Part shown: in pieces, positions 18,174 to 27,731 of the stretch
How the letters are laid out: each line of letters opens with the position of its first letter
How positions within the stretch are numbered: the stretch's first letter is position 1
Source of the DNA: Spirosoma spitsbergense DSM 19989
Lineage (GTDB): Bacteria; Bacteroidota; Bacteroidia; Cytophagales; Spirosomataceae
Direction: 5' to 3'
DNA length: 64,000 nucleotides
Assembly (NCBI RefSeq): GCF_000374085.1
Contig: NZ_KB893387.1
Span: 131,224-195,223, forward strand
Made by a program: the position numbers and the translations under genes
Notes under the pieces: generated by a model
The model's database searches: none
What the model was told of the DNA's origin: nothing
What the model saw: only the letters and a program-made list of their open reading frames with translations

Positions 18174-19256
18174 ATGACTATTTCCGCGCTCACCGTTTCC
18201 GTATACACTGTCCCCACTGATGCGCCCGAAGCCGACGGTACGCTGGACTGGAACAGCACAACGATAGTGCTGGTCGAAATAGAAGCGGGTAACAAGCGAG
18301 GGATGGGGTATACATACGCCCACGAAGCGGCAGGGCAGTTTATCCGGCAGAAACTGGCTCCTGTCGTTACCGGCAAAGACGCGTTCGATATCCCGGCGCG
18401 GTGGCTTGATATGGCCATGACTATTCGGAATGAAGGCAGTTGCGGCATGGCGTACATGGCTCTTTCAGCGGTGGATAATGCGCTCTGGGATTTGAAAGCC
18501 AAACTTCTCGACCTACCGCTCTGCGTGTTGCTGGGCAAGGTGCGGGATAAGGCATTGGTCTATGGCAGTGGTGGATTCACGTCCTATTCGCACGAGCAGT
18601 TGCAACGGCAACTCGGGGACTGGGCGGAGGATGGACTGAAAAAAGTAAAAATGAAAATCGGGCGAGACCCAAAGGCCGACGTAGAACGGGTAAAAACCGC
18701 CCGCGAAGCCATTGGCCCCGATGTGGATCTGATGGTAGATGCCAACGGGGCCTACGACGTAAAAACCGCCCTTGCCCAAGCTGAAACATTTGTGCAACAG
18801 GGTGTTACCTGGCTTGAGGAACCTGTCTCGTCCGACAATTTGAACGGGCTAGCCTTTATTCGCAATCATGCCCCGGCTTCCATACAGATAGCGGCTGGCG
18901 AATACGGGTACAGCATCGAGTATTTTGCCGCTATGCTGCATTATGGTGCGGTAGATGTGCTTCAGGCCGATGCGACCCGATGCGGGGGAATCACGGGCTT
19001 TCTGAAAACGGGTTATCTGACGGAAGCGGAGCAGTTGCCTTATTCATTTCACTGCGCCCCGGCACTGCATCTGCACCCGTCACTAGCGCTGAACCGGTAT
19101 GTTGTGGGGGAATATTTCCACGACCACGCCCGGATTGAGAACCTTTTTTTCGATGGCGTTCAAAAGCCTGTGGATGGGTACTTATCGCCTGATTTGAGCC
19201 GTCCCGGTTTAGGATTGGAGCTAAAAAAGGCAGATGCTGAGAAGTTTAAAGTTTAG
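18174..19256 (+). CDS. Mandelate racemase / muconate lactonizing (enolase superfamily) enzyme
   Basis: A 360-residue enolase-superfamily member, likely a sugar-acid dehydratase or racemase/epimerase. The barrel has the K159-M-K161 base motif, metal ligands D189 (VDAN), E215 or E216 (WLEEP) and E243 (AGEYG), then D266 (QADATRCGG) and H293 (SFHCAP), which together form the second acid/base side typical of mandelate-racemase-like members. The start lies at the end of a repeat-rich spacer. It sits between a TPP enzyme and a 2-hydroxyacid-type dehydrogenase, which fits oxidation of a sugar acid. Substrate unassigned. Confidence 0.88.
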   Translation: MTISALTVSVYTVPTDAPEADGTLDWNSTTIVLVEIEAGNKRGMGYTYAHEAAGQFIRQKLAPVVTGKDAFDIPARWLDMAMTIRNEGSCGMAYMALSAVDNALWDLKAKLLDLPLCVLLGKVRDKALVYGSGGFTSYSHEQLQRQLGDWAEDGLKKVKMKIGRDPKADVERVKTAREAIGPDVDLMVDANGAYDVKTALAQAETFVQQGVTWLEEPVSSDNLNGLAFIRNHAPASIQIAAGEYGYSIEYFAAMLHYGAVDVLQADATRCGGITGFLKTGYLTEAEQLPYSFHCAPALHLHPSLALNRYVVGEYFHDHARIENLFFDGVQKPVDGYLSPDLSRPGLGLELKKADAEKFKV

Positions 19257-19263
19257 CCATTAA

Positions 19264-19375
19264 GTGGTCATCTACTGCACATCGTTAGCTGCGCGTCCGT
19301 CAATGGTCATTCATTGAAAAAGATGACTGATTACTAATGACATGCAGTGAATGACCACAAATGACAAACAATGAC
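19264..19375. repeat. AATGAC-word inverted repeat element
   Basis: GTGGTCATCTACTGCA near the left end pairs imperfectly with TGCAGTGAATGACCAC near the right end, with further AATGAC/GTCATT words between and after. Related to the elements at 18067 and 62170. Confidence 0.6.
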
Positions 19376-19386
19376 TACTACTTATT

Positions 19387-22300
19387 ATGGTAACAGAAAC
19401 ACCTGAAGAAGCCAGAGCAACCCGTACTCAAAAGAACCACCTGCGCGAAGAAACGGGTATTGATGTAAACGCTTTAGAAGCCGAGCTGCGGCTGATGGTT
19501 AAAGGCGAAGTCCGGTTTGACCGGGGTAGCCGCGCTACTTACTCTACCGACGGCTCCAACTATCGGCAGGTGCCCATTGGCGTGGTGCTGCCTCATGACG
19601 ATGACGACATCGTACAGACTGTCGCTCTCTGCCGAAAATACAACGCCCCGATTCTTTCGCGGGGGGGCGGAACAAGTTTGGCTGGGCAGGGCTGTAACGT
19701 GGCAGTAGTCATGGATATGTCGAAGTATTACAATAAGATTTTGAATATCGACCCCGACCAGAAAACCGTTACCGTGCAGCCCGGAATTGTGCTGGACTCC
19801 ATGCGGGGCGAAACGAACAAAAAATACGGACTCACCTTCGGTCCCGACCCTGCCACGCACAGCCACTGTACGCTGGGCGGAATGCTGGGTAATAACTCCT
19901 GTGGTATCCACTCCGTTATGTCGCAGTGGGCGGGTATTGGGGCACGTTCGTCAGATAATACGCATTCGCTTAAAGTATTGATTTACGATGGTTCCATTAT
20001 GGACGTTGGCCCTACGAGCGAAGATGAACTGGAACAGATTATTGAAGCGGGCGGACGGAAGGGCGAAATCTACGCCAAGTTAAAGGCCCTGCGCGACAAA
20101 TACGCCGACGTTATCCGGCAGAAAATGCCGCAGATTCCGCGTCGTTCGTCGGGGTTTAATTTAGATGAGTTGCTGCCCGAAAAGGGCTTCAACGTAGCGC
20201 GGGCGTTGGTGGGCACGGAGGGCACCTGCGTGGTGATGCTGGAAGCCACGCTGATGCTGATGCCCAATCCTAAAGCGCGGTCTTTGGTCGTTTTGGGCTA
20301 TCCCGATGTATATGATGCGGGAAAAAACGCGCCAAAATCCATGAAGCATCAGCCTATCGGTCTGGAAGGTATTGACGACCAGTTGATTGGCTATATGGAA
20401 AAGCGGGGACTGAACGTGGATGACCTCACCCTGCTGCCTGATGGCAAAGGCTGGCTGATGGTGGAGTTTGGCGGTGATTCCAAAGAGGACTCCGACAACA
20501 AAGCCAGGGTGCTTATGGACGACCTCAAAAAACAGGATAATCCGCCCAATATGAGTTTATTCGATGACCCGGCGCAGGAGAAAAAACTCTGGGAAATTCG
20601 CGAATCGGGCCTGGGTGCAACGGCTTTTGTGCCGGGTATGGATGATACATGGCCGGGCTGGGAAGATTCCTCCATTGCGCCCGATAAAGTGGGCGATTAC
20701 CTCAGAGACCTACGCGACCTGTTCAACAAATACGACTATGAGGCCGCGCTTTACGGCCATTTTGGGCAGGGCTGTATTCACTGCCGGATAAACTTTGATT
20801 TGGTTACGGCTGAAGGCATCGAAAAATACCAGCGTTTTACCGAAGAAGCGGCAAAACTAGTGGTCAGCTACGGGGGCTCCCTGTCGGGCGAACACGGTGA
20901 TGGGCAGGCCCGCGCCGATCTGCTCGAAATCATGTACGGCCCCGAACTGGTGCAGGCGTTCCGGGAGTTTAAGGCCATCTGGGACCCGACCAACAAAATG
21001 AACCCGGGCAAGGCTATTGATGCCTACGGCGAAACTGAACACCTGCGGCTCGGCACCGATTATAGCCCACCTCAGGTAATGACCCACTTCAAATTTCCTG
21101 ACGACAAGGGCTCGTTTGCGCGGGCTACACTCCGTTGCGTGGGCGTGGGTAACTGCCGCAAGCACGAAGGCGGCACCATGTGCCCCAGCTACATGGTTAC
21201 GCGGGAGGAGGAACACGCTACGCGCGGCCGCGCCCGGCTGCTGTTCGAGATGCTCCAGGGCGATGAACTGTCCGATGGTTTTCACAGCGATAACGTAAAA
21301 GACGCGCTCGATTTGTGTCTGGCCTGTAAAGGCTGCCTCGGCGAATGCCCCGTTCATGTAGACATGGCTACCTATAAATCGGAGTTTTTGTCGCACTATT
21401 ACGACAACAGGCTGCGGCCCCGGTCGGCCTATGCGTTTGGCTGGATTTACTGGTGGTCGCGTTTGGCTTCGGTGGTGCCGGAGGTCGTAAACTTCTTTAT
21501 GCATAATCCACTAACGGCTCCACTGGCTAAAAAAGCGGCTGGCGTAACGCAGAAACGAAGCATCCCGAAATTCGCCGTTCAAACCTTCCGCGACTGGTAT
21601 CGGCGGGAGCACAAGCTGGATAGTACCGGCAGACCCCGCGTTATTTTGTGGGCCGATACGTTCAATAATTTTTTTCTGCCCCAGACCCTGGTAGCGGGCC
21701 ATGAAGTGCTGGAAGCGGCTGGTTTTGAAGTGGTTGTGCCGAATCAAATCCTGTGCTGCGGCCGCCCGTTATATGACTTTGGAATGCTGGACACGGCCAA
21801 GCGGATGCTACGCGATATTATGACAACGTTACAGGCCGACATCCGGGCCGGTACGCCCATTGTGGGGCTGGAGCCGAGTTGCGTGTCAGTATTCAAAAAC
21901 GAACTCTGCAACCTGTACCCCGAATACGACGATGCCAAACGCCTGCGTCAAAACACATTTACGCTGGCTGAGTTTCTAGAAAAGAAAGCGCCTGATTTCA
22001 GGGTGCCCAAATTAAAACGTAAAGCGGTTGTACACGGGCACTGCCACCACAAGGCGGTGATGAAAACGGAGGCCGAAGAAAAACTAATGGGCGATATGAA
22101 ACTCGACTACCAGATGCTGGATTCGGGTTGCTGCGGCATGGCGGGTTATTTCGGCTATCTGGAAGGCCAGCAATACGACGTTGGTTTAGCGGCCGGGGAG
22201 CGCGTACTACTGCCCGCCGTGCGCGCTGCCGCTGCCGATACGCTGGTGATAGCCGATGGGTTTAGCTGCCGCGAGCAGATCGAGCAGGGAACCAACCGGC

Positions 22301-22500
22301 AGGGTATGCACCTTGCCCAGGTCTTACAAATGGCCCTGCGCGAACAAAAAGGGCCAAAAACCACTGTCTTTCCTGAAAAGAAATATGTGGAGGACATGAA
22401 ACTGAAAGGAAAGGCTATCAAAAAAGAGCGGCTGGCGGTAGCACTAGGCGTGGCGGCAATGGGCGTGGTACTGATAAGTATTTTTTTGAAGAAACGTTAA
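19387..22500 (+). CDS. FAD-linked and Fe-S dehydrogenase fusion (D-2-hydroxyacid type) with C-terminal membrane tail
   Basis: A 1037-residue flavoprotein. The N-terminal FAD_binding_4 domain has the phosphate loop SRGGGTSLAGQGCN near residues 95-108. The C-terminal FAD-oxidase domain follows (about 280-545), with GEHGDGQAR. Two 4Fe-4S-type cysteine sets come next, one in CVGVGNCRKHEGGTMCPSY near 583-601 and one in CLACKGCLGECP near 643-654. Two CCG domains finish the module (LCCGRP near 788; SGCCGMAGYFGY near 914). This domain order is that of D-lactate/glycolate/2-hydroxyglutarate dehydrogenases that pass electrons to quinone. The last 20-25 residues form a hydrophobic span ending in FLKKR, which may anchor it to the membrane. 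Placed directly upstream of respiratory genes. Confidence 0.87.
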   Translation: MVTETPEEARATRTQKNHLREETGIDVNALEAELRLMVKGEVRFDRGSRATYSTDGSNYRQVPIGVVLPHDDDDIVQTVALCRKYNAPILSRGGGTSLAGQGCNVAVVMDMSKYYNKILNIDPDQKTVTVQPGIVLDSMRGETNKKYGLTFGPDPATHSHCTLGGMLGNNSCGIHSVMSQWAGIGARSSDNTHSLKVLIYDGSIMDVGPTSEDELEQIIEAGGRKGEIYAKLKALRDKYADVIRQKMPQIPRRSSGFNLDELLPEKGFNVARALVGTEGTCVVMLEATLMLMPNPKARSLVVLGYPDVYDAGKNAPKSMKHQPIGLEGIDDQLIGYMEKRGLNVDDLTLLPDGKGWLMVEFGGDSKEDSDNKARVLMDDLKKQDNPPNMSLFDDPAQEKKLWEIRESGLGATAFVPGMDDTWPGWEDSSIAPDKVGDYLRDLRDLFNKYDYEAALYGHFGQGCIHCRINFDLVTAEGIEKYQRFTEEAAKLVVSYGGSLSGEHGDGQARADLLEIMYGPELVQAFREFKAIWDPTNKMNPGKAIDAYGETEHLRLGTDYSPPQVMTHFKFPDDKGSFARATLRCVGVGNCRKHEGGTMCPSYMVTREEEHATRGRARLLFEMLQGDELSDGFHSDNVKDALDLCLACKGCLGECPVHVDMATYKSEFLSHYYDNRLRPRSAYAFGWIYWWSRLASVVPEVVNFFMHNPLTAPLAKKAAGVTQKRSIPKFAVQTFRDWYRREHKLDSTGRPRVILWADTFNNFFLPQTLVAGHEVLEAAGFEVVVPNQILCCGRPLYDFGMLDTAKRMLRDIMTTLQADIRAGTPIVGLEPSCVSVFKNELCNLYPEYDDAKRLRQNTFTLAEFLEKKAPDFRVPKLKRKAVVHGHCHHKAVMKTEAEEKLMGDMKLDYQMLDSGCCGMAGYFGYLEGQQYDVGLAAGERVLLPAVRAAAADTLVIADGFSCREQIEQGTNRQGMHLAQVLQMALREQKGPKTTVFPEKKYVEDMKLKGKAIKKERLAVALGVAAMGVVLISIFLKKR

Positions 22501-22551
22501 AACGAGCCCTATCGGTTTTTAGATCCTGATGGGTTATGAGCTATAATCACT

Positions 22552-22920
22552 ATGGAAATTGGTAAAAAAATATGGGCTATTGCCGAAGGATATATTCCCG
22601 GTAGGAGCAATGGGCCCGAACCACAGATGCTCAGCCACGAAGCAGCCTGTTTTCTGAACACCTCAGACCAGGAGGCTCACATCGAAATTACAGTGTACTT
22701 TGAAGACCGGGAACCGGCGGGGCCTTATATCTTCACCGTAGAACCCCGGCGAACAAAGCATGTCCGCTTTAATAACCTAACCGACCCGGAACCGATACCC
22801 CTGGATACCGACTACGCCAGCCTCATCCGGTCCGACGTGCCCATTGTGGTGCAGCACACCCGGCTGGATTCCCGGCAGGATGCCAACGCCCTGATGACAA
22901 CTATCGCCTATACTGAATAA
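22552..22920 (+). CDS. Anabaena sensory rhodopsin transducer (ASRT) family protein
   Basis: A 122-residue protein strongly resembling the soluble transducer of Anabaena sensory rhodopsin: WAIAEGYIP, NGPEPQ, ITVYFEDREPAGPY, RRTKHVRFN and VPIVVQHTRLDSRQ are conserved blocks, and the length is that of the family. ASRT proteins form beta-rich tetramers and the family has been proposed to bind small molecules. No rhodopsin gene is present here. It sits between a 2-hydroxyacid-type dehydrogenase and a PPC protein, so a metabolite-sensing role is more likely than a light-sensing one; that is inference. Confidence 0.88.
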   Translation: MEIGKKIWAIAEGYIPGRSNGPEPQMLSHEAACFLNTSDQEAHIEITVYFEDREPAGPYIFTVEPRRTKHVRFNNLTDPEPIPLDTDYASLIRSDVPIVVQHTRLDSRQDANALMTTIAYTE

Positions 22921-22933
22921 CCCCGATACCAGG

Positions 22934-23368
22934 ATGAAAAGTAAACTACTCAACGATGACCAGCAGAAAACCTACGCGCTCATTTTCGACAAAGGCGATG
23001 AGGTAATTGAGAAACTGAAAGAATTTGCCAGCTCCAATAGCTTGTCGGCCAGTCACTTTACGGCTATTGGTGCCTTTAGCGATGTGCTGCTGGGGTATTT
23101 CGACGTAACAAAAAAGAACTATAAAAAGATAGATGTACGGGAGCAGGTTGAAGTGCTTACCCTGATGGGCGATATTTCGCTCAAACCCGATGGTGAGGTG
23201 CAGATTCATGCCCACGTTGTGGTAGGCAAATCGGACGGAACGGCGCACGGTGGCCATGTGCTTTCGGCAACCGTATTTCCAACCCTGGAAGTAGTCCTGA
23301 CGGAATCACCAGCCTATCTTCATCGGCAGTATGACGAAGAAACAGGCCTGGCGCTGATTCATTTATAG
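22934..23368 (+). CDS. PPC (DUF296) domain protein
   Basis: A 144-residue single-domain protein of the plants-and-prokaryotes-conserved (PCC/DUF296) fold. The family signature is visible as IHAHVVVGKSDGTAHGGHVL near residues 96-115, where the histidines may bind metal, with HFTAIGAFSDVLLGYFD earlier. In plants the domain accompanies AT-hooks in DNA-binding proteins; bacterial stand-alone versions have no settled function. It is 13 bases downstream of the ASRT gene and clearly cotranscribed. Confidence 0.82.
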   Translation: MKSKLLNDDQQKTYALIFDKGDEVIEKLKEFASSNSLSASHFTAIGAFSDVLLGYFDVTKKNYKKIDVREQVEVLTLMGDISLKPDGEVQIHAHVVVGKSDGTAHGGHVLSATVFPTLEVVLTESPAYLHRQYDEETGLALIHL

Positions 23369-23422
23369 TCTATTGTCATTTATGCCGCGTTGGAATGACA
23401 AAAACAGCTTCTCAAAAACTGA

Positions 23423-24367
23423 ATGCTATTATCTCTGCTCATACCGTCCATTTTCTCATCGGCCTCCTCAGAAGCCAGCGAAATTACGACGCTGACACTC
23501 TACTTTATTATTGCGTCGGTGGGCATATTGCTTACGGTTATCGGCCTGCTGATTTATGTATCTGTTAAATTCAGGGGTAAACCCGGCGACCCCGAACCCC
23601 GGCAGTTCACGGGCAACAAAGTGGTGGAAGGGGTTATGATTACTATCCCCACACTGCTGGTCGGGGGTTTTTTTTACCTGACCCTTTCCACCATGCAAAC
23701 CGTGTTGCCCCCTGCCGATGGCCTTAAGCCGGAAGTCGTCATTCGGGGGCATCAGTTCTGGTGGGAAGCGCAATACGCCGGTAAAAACGCTGTTGTAGCT
23801 AACGAAATTCATTTGCCGGTGGGGCGCAGAATACTGATGCACATAGAAGCGGCTGACGTTATTCATGACTGGTGGGTGCCGGAACTGGGTGCGAAAATGG
23901 ATGCTATTCCGGGCCGGACGAATCACCTGTGGGTAACCATCCGCAAGCCGGGTGTGTACGAAGGAGCGTGCAGTGAGTTCTGCGGAGCACAACACGCATG
24001 GATGCGCATTCGGGTAGTGGCTCAGCCCGAAGCTGAATACCAGCAATGGGTACGGGAGCGACAACAGAACGCCGTTACGCCCACGACCGCATCGGCGGTG
24101 GCGGGTGCTGCTTTCTTCAACCGGGAAACCTGCGGCACCTGTCACCGCATTCGCGGAACGGTAGCCAATGGCAATGTGGGGCCTGACCTGACGCATTTCG
24201 CCAGTCGGCAAACGATGCTGTCGGGAATGATGCCCAACACCCGCGAGAACCTGCGCCGGTGGCTACAGGACCCACAAGCTGTGAAACCCGGAGCCAAAAT
24301 GCCCCGGTTTATTTATTCGAAAGACAGCATCAACGTGCTGGTAGATTATTTAACGACGCTCAAATGA
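23423..24367 (+). CDS. coxB: Cytochrome c oxidase subunit II fused to cytochrome c (caa3 type)
   Basis: A 314-residue subunit. Two membrane spans (about 23-46 and 72-92) precede the periplasmic cupredoxin domain. The CuA ligands are visible: a His in ADVIHDWWVPELG, then CSEFCGAQHAWM near residues 182-193. A cytochrome c domain is fused at the C-terminus, with the haem motif CGTCH near 237-241 and a candidate Met ligand in KMPRF. The fusion lets the oxidase accept electrons through its own cytochrome c. The stop overlaps the coxA start (ATGA). Confidence 0.95.
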   Translation: MLLSLLIPSIFSSASSEASEITTLTLYFIIASVGILLTVIGLLIYVSVKFRGKPGDPEPRQFTGNKVVEGVMITIPTLLVGGFFYLTLSTMQTVLPPADGLKPEVVIRGHQFWWEAQYAGKNAVVANEIHLPVGRRILMHIEAADVIHDWWVPELGAKMDAIPGRTNHLWVTIRKPGVYEGACSEFCGAQHAWMRIRVVAQPEAEYQQWVRERQQNAVTPTTASAVAGAAFFNRETCGTCHRIRGTVANGNVGPDLTHFASRQTMLSGMMPNTRENLRRWLQDPQAVKPGAKMPRFIYSKDSINVLVDYLTTLK

Positions 24368-26046
24368 TAACGGACGTAACCATACCGGAACCACAGGCAC
24401 CGCTACCCGGTGCGGGTGTTAACAGCAGTCAGGGGCTGTTGCAGTGGATTTCGTCGGTGGATCATAAGCAGATTGGTATCCTGTACCTGCTCATGTCGCT
24501 GTTCTACCTGTTGGTAGGCGGGGCGCTGGCGTTGCTGATGCGGGTACAGTTGATGGCACCGGAAAACCAGTTTCTGGGACCGGAAGCGTATAATCAGCTG
24601 TTTACCATGCACGGCACGACCATGATATTTTTCGTGCTGACACCGGCCATTCTGGGTTTCTCGGTCTACCTGACCCCGCTGATGATTGGCGCGAACGAAA
24701 TGGCCTTTCCCCGACTCAATGCCTTCAGTTTCTGGATTGCCTTTTTTGGTGGGTTGCTGTTGTATTTCAGCTTCCTGGCTGGTGGCGCACCGAACGCGGG
24801 CTGGTTCAACTACGCCCCGCTCAATCAGATGCAGTACTCGTCGCAACCAGGCATTGATTACTATTGCATTGGCCTGTTGCTGGCGGGTATCGGTACGGTG
24901 GGTACGGGAGCTAACCTGATCGTAACTATTATTTCGCTGCGTTCTCATGGCTTTAAATATCGCTATCTGCCCATTTTTGTCTGGATGGTTTTTATCAACG
25001 GCTTTCTGATTCTGGCCGCGTTTCCGTCGCTCAATGCTGCGCTGGTGATGCTCCTGATTGACCGGCAGCTGGATGGGCATTTTTTCAATACCGCCAGTGG
25101 CGGCTCGGCGTTGCTCTGGCAACATCTGTTCTGGCTGTTTGGTCACCCGGAGGTGTACATCGTGGTGCTGCCTCCGTTTGGCATCATCTCCGAAGTGATT
25201 CAGGTGTATTCGCGCAAGCCGATTTTTGGGTATCCCTTCGTGGTGGGGTCGGGTTTTGCCATTGCGCTACTGGCTTTTGGGGTGTGGGTACACCATATGT
25301 TTGCTACGGGAATGGGCAATACGATGAACAGCTTTTTTGCGGCCAGTAGCATGCTGATCGGCATTCCGACGGGCGTGAAAATTTTCAACTGGCTGGGTAC
25401 CATGTGGGGCGGTTCTATCCGGTTCACGACGGCTATGCTCTTCGCCACGTCCTTTCTGGTCGAGTTTACCATTGGTGGGCTGAGTGGTATTTCATTCGCC
25501 ATTGTCCCCATCGACTGGCAATTGACCGATACGTATTACGTGGTGGCGCATTTGCACTACGTTTTTCTGGGCGGTAGTCTGTTCGGGTTACTTTCCGGGC
25601 TGTTTTACTGGTTTCCCAAGATGACGGGGAGGATGCTCAATGAAAAACTGGGTCGCTGGTTTTTCTGGCTGTTCGTCATTGGCTTCAACCTGACTTTTTT
25701 CATGCAGCATATTCTGGGCGTTATCGGGATGCCCCGGCGGGTGTATACGTTCCCGAACCTGCCCGGTTTTGGGTTACTGAACCTGATTTCATCACTAGGT
25801 GCTTTTCTGATGGGAGTGTCGATGCTGGTATTTCTGTACCTGCTGTATGAAGCACTCAGGCGGGGAAAACGAGCGTCGGACAATCCGTGGGATGGCTATA
25901 CCTTCGAGTGGCTGACAACATCGCCCCCGCAGCTGAAAAATTTCGATACCCTGCCACCCGTATTCAGTTTCCGACCCTTGCACGACCTGAACCACCCTGA
26001 AATTGGCGACCATAAGAAATCAACGGACGATAAATACGGTACTTAA
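24364..26046 (+). CDS. coxA: Cytochrome c oxidase subunit I
   Basis: The catalytic haem-copper subunit, 560 residues, about 12 membrane spans. The start at 24364 overlaps the coxB stop by four bases; the frame is open further upstream only within coxB. Haem a and a3/CuB ligands are visible in TMHGTTMIFF, GHPEVYIVVLPPFG (CuB His, the Glu at the end of the D channel and the cross-linked Tyr), VHHMFATGMG and VVAHLHYVFLGG. It reduces O2 to water and pumps protons. Normal for an A-type oxidase. Confidence 0.96.
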   Translation: MITDVTIPEPQAPLPGAGVNSSQGLLQWISSVDHKQIGILYLLMSLFYLLVGGALALLMRVQLMAPENQFLGPEAYNQLFTMHGTTMIFFVLTPAILGFSVYLTPLMIGANEMAFPRLNAFSFWIAFFGGLLLYFSFLAGGAPNAGWFNYAPLNQMQYSSQPGIDYYCIGLLLAGIGTVGTGANLIVTIISLRSHGFKYRYLPIFVWMVFINGFLILAAFPSLNAALVMLLIDRQLDGHFFNTASGGSALLWQHLFWLFGHPEVYIVVLPPFGIISEVIQVYSRKPIFGYPFVVGSGFAIALLAFGVWVHHMFATGMGNTMNSFFAASSMLIGIPTGVKIFNWLGTMWGGSIRFTTAMLFATSFLVEFTIGGLSGISFAIVPIDWQLTDTYYVVAHLHYVFLGGSLFGLLSGLFYWFPKMTGRMLNEKLGRWFFWLFVIGFNLTFFMQHILGVIGMPRRVYTFPNLPGFGLLNLISSLGAFLMGVSMLVFLYLLYEALRRGKRASDNPWDGYTFEWLTTSPPQLKNFDTLPPVFSFRPLHDLNHPEIGDHKKSTDDKYGT

Positions 26047-26057
26047 CAGCGACGCTC

Positions 26058-26618
26058 ATGGAATCTAAACTAATGATGAAACTGGTAGTCGGCTCCGAAG
26101 CGATTTTCTTTCTGGCCCTGATGATGGGGTTCGTGTATTTCGCTTACTTCCCCGGCTTCGATCCTAAATCGCTGGCTCTACTGGATTTGACAAAGACGGG
26201 GGCTTTTACTGTGTTACTACTGGCAAGCAGTTTTACCTTCTGGCGGGCTGAAATCAGCCATCGAAACGGGCAAATTGGTTCGCTGAAAGGGTGGTTGGCC
26301 GCTACGGTCGGGCTGGGTGTTATCTTTCTGTTTGGGCAGGGGATGGAATATAACCATTTACTCGTCAATCAGTTGGTTGTTAGTAAAGGCACGTTCGCAA
26401 CTGGGTTTTTCACGCTGACGGGTTTTCACGGGCTGCACGTGTTTATTGGCCTTATCATGCTGGCGGTTGTGTTGTACCTGACTTTCCTGGGTGATTTCGA
26501 CCGGCCACAATCCAGCGTTATCAGTGCGGTGGGTATCTACTGGCACTTTGTGGATATCGTCTGGGTCATCGTTTTTACACTGGTCTATATCCTGCCACAC
26601 GTCGTAAACATGAAATAG
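26058..26618 (+). CDS. coxC: Cytochrome c oxidase subunit III
   Basis: A 186-residue, five-span version of subunit III. The TGFHGLHVFIGLIML block and the final YWHFVDIVWVIVFTLVYI segment are characteristic. Eleven bases separate it from coxA. Supports stability of the oxidase and proton uptake. Confidence 0.92.
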   Translation: MESKLMMKLVVGSEAIFFLALMMGFVYFAYFPGFDPKSLALLDLTKTGAFTVLLLASSFTFWRAEISHRNGQIGSLKGWLAATVGLGVIFLFGQGMEYNHLLVNQLVVSKGTFATGFFTLTGFHGLHVFIGLIMLAVVLYLTFLGDFDRPQSSVISAVGIYWHFVDIVWVIVFTLVYILPHVVNMK

Positions 26619-26620
26619 TT

Positions 26621-27502
26621 ATGAACCTGCTCATTAATTTCTGGACGTTCGATCTGGTCAGTATGCTGGTTGTATCCGGACTGGGTTTGGGATACGGATA
26701 CTTGTCAGGCTGGCGGTTGAAGCCGGGTGCGGGGCTATATTTTTCAGGGGTAGTTTTAGTCTTGCTGGTACAAACGTCGCCGTTGCACTATCTGGGTATG
26801 TACTACCTGTTGAGCGCTCATATGGCTGGGCATATGCTGTTGCTATTGGTAGCGGCCCCGCTATTAGTACTGGGATTACCCAGCCAAACTGATAGCGGAA
26901 AATCCTGGAAAGCTATCTCTGTGTTCTTTCGGCAAAAGCCGTGGTTTGGCTGGCTGCTTTGCCTGGTCACTATGTGGTTCTGGCACATTCCCCTGGTGCA
27001 TGACCTGATGGTTTCCCGCCCGGCTGCGGCTACGATTCCCCTGTGTACACTGACCGGAACAGCCGAAAATCCACTGGCAAATTTACTGCACATCATACAA
27101 CCGGTTAGTCTGCTGGTGGCGGGTGTCTGCTTTGCCTGGCCCATTCTGGGGCCGATGCCTTCGTACCGGGTTCACCCATTAATGGGGGTGGGGTACCTGT
27201 TTACAGCCTGCGTCGGCTGCTCTTTACTGGGTATGTTGATCACGTTTGCGCCGGTCGGTGTTTATCAGGTCTACGGTGGGCCGGATTATTTCGGTATTGC
27301 TCATCAACTCAATACGGACTGGAACCTGAACCGAAGCACCGACCAGCAACTGGCGGGCCTGCTGATGTGGGTTCCGGGTTGCTTTATTTACCTGTCGGGG
27401 GTTTTGTATTTACTGATAAACTGGCTTGGGGAGAAGCAGCCGGTAGCCTGGGCTATCGAATCCAATGTGCAAACCGGTCATCGAACACTAGGAAAAGAGT
27501 AA
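26621..27502 (+). CDS. ctaG: CtaG-type (caa3) cytochrome c oxidase assembly factor
   Basis: A 293-residue multispan protein of the caa3_CtaG family that is needed to assemble caa3 oxidases. Conserved blocks are SAHMAGHMLLLLVAAPLLVLG, MWFWHIPLVHD, LMGVGYLF and the QLAGLLMWVPG segment near the C-terminus; about seven spans. It lies two bases after coxC. It is not the unrelated Cox11-type CtaG of proteobacteria. Confidence 0.88.
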   Translation: MNLLINFWTFDLVSMLVVSGLGLGYGYLSGWRLKPGAGLYFSGVVLVLLVQTSPLHYLGMYYLLSAHMAGHMLLLLVAAPLLVLGLPSQTDSGKSWKAISVFFRQKPWFGWLLCLVTMWFWHIPLVHDLMVSRPAAATIPLCTLTGTAENPLANLLHIIQPVSLLVAGVCFAWPILGPMPSYRVHPLMGVGYLFTACVGCSLLGMLITFAPVGVYQVYGGPDYFGIAHQLNTDWNLNRSTDQQLAGLLMWVPGCFIYLSGVLYLLINWLGEKQPVAWAIESNVQTGHRTLGKE

Positions 27503-27503
27503 T

Positions 27504-27731
27504 ATGGACGAAGAAGAGAAACAACGCCGAATCCAGGACCGTGCCAACTGGAAGACCGCACGCCCGAAAAAATTACCCAGACCCGCTTACTGGCCTTTCT
27601 TTCTGGCACTGGGCGTATCATTTCTGGTGTGGGGTATACTGACTAGCTGGATAATCAGCGTGGCCGGGCTGGTAGTGATGATCATTGCCCTGATGGGGTG
27701 GATAACCGAACTGCGACATGAGCAAGAATAA
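27504..27731 (+). CDS. Small two-span membrane protein of the oxidase operon
   Basis: Seventy-five residues: a charged N-terminus ([16 protein letters not shown]) and two hydrophobic spans (about 29-48 and 50-68). It has the size of small accessory oxidase subunits and sits between ctaG and the Rieske gene, overlapping the latter by 14 bases. I cannot assign it to a named family; a structural subunit of the oxidase or bc complex is likely from context. Confidence 0.75.
   Translation: MDEEEKQRRIQDRANWKTARPKKLPRPAYWPFFLALGVSFLVWGILTSWIISVAGLVVMIIALMGWITELRHEQE

Noticed and set aside
18067..19375. CRISPR array from the repeated AATGAC words
   Set aside because: Words are only six bases, spacing is irregular and there are no cas genes.
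24259..24363. Longer start of coxA
   Set aside because: It lies within coxB; the ATGA overlap at 24364 is the natural start.
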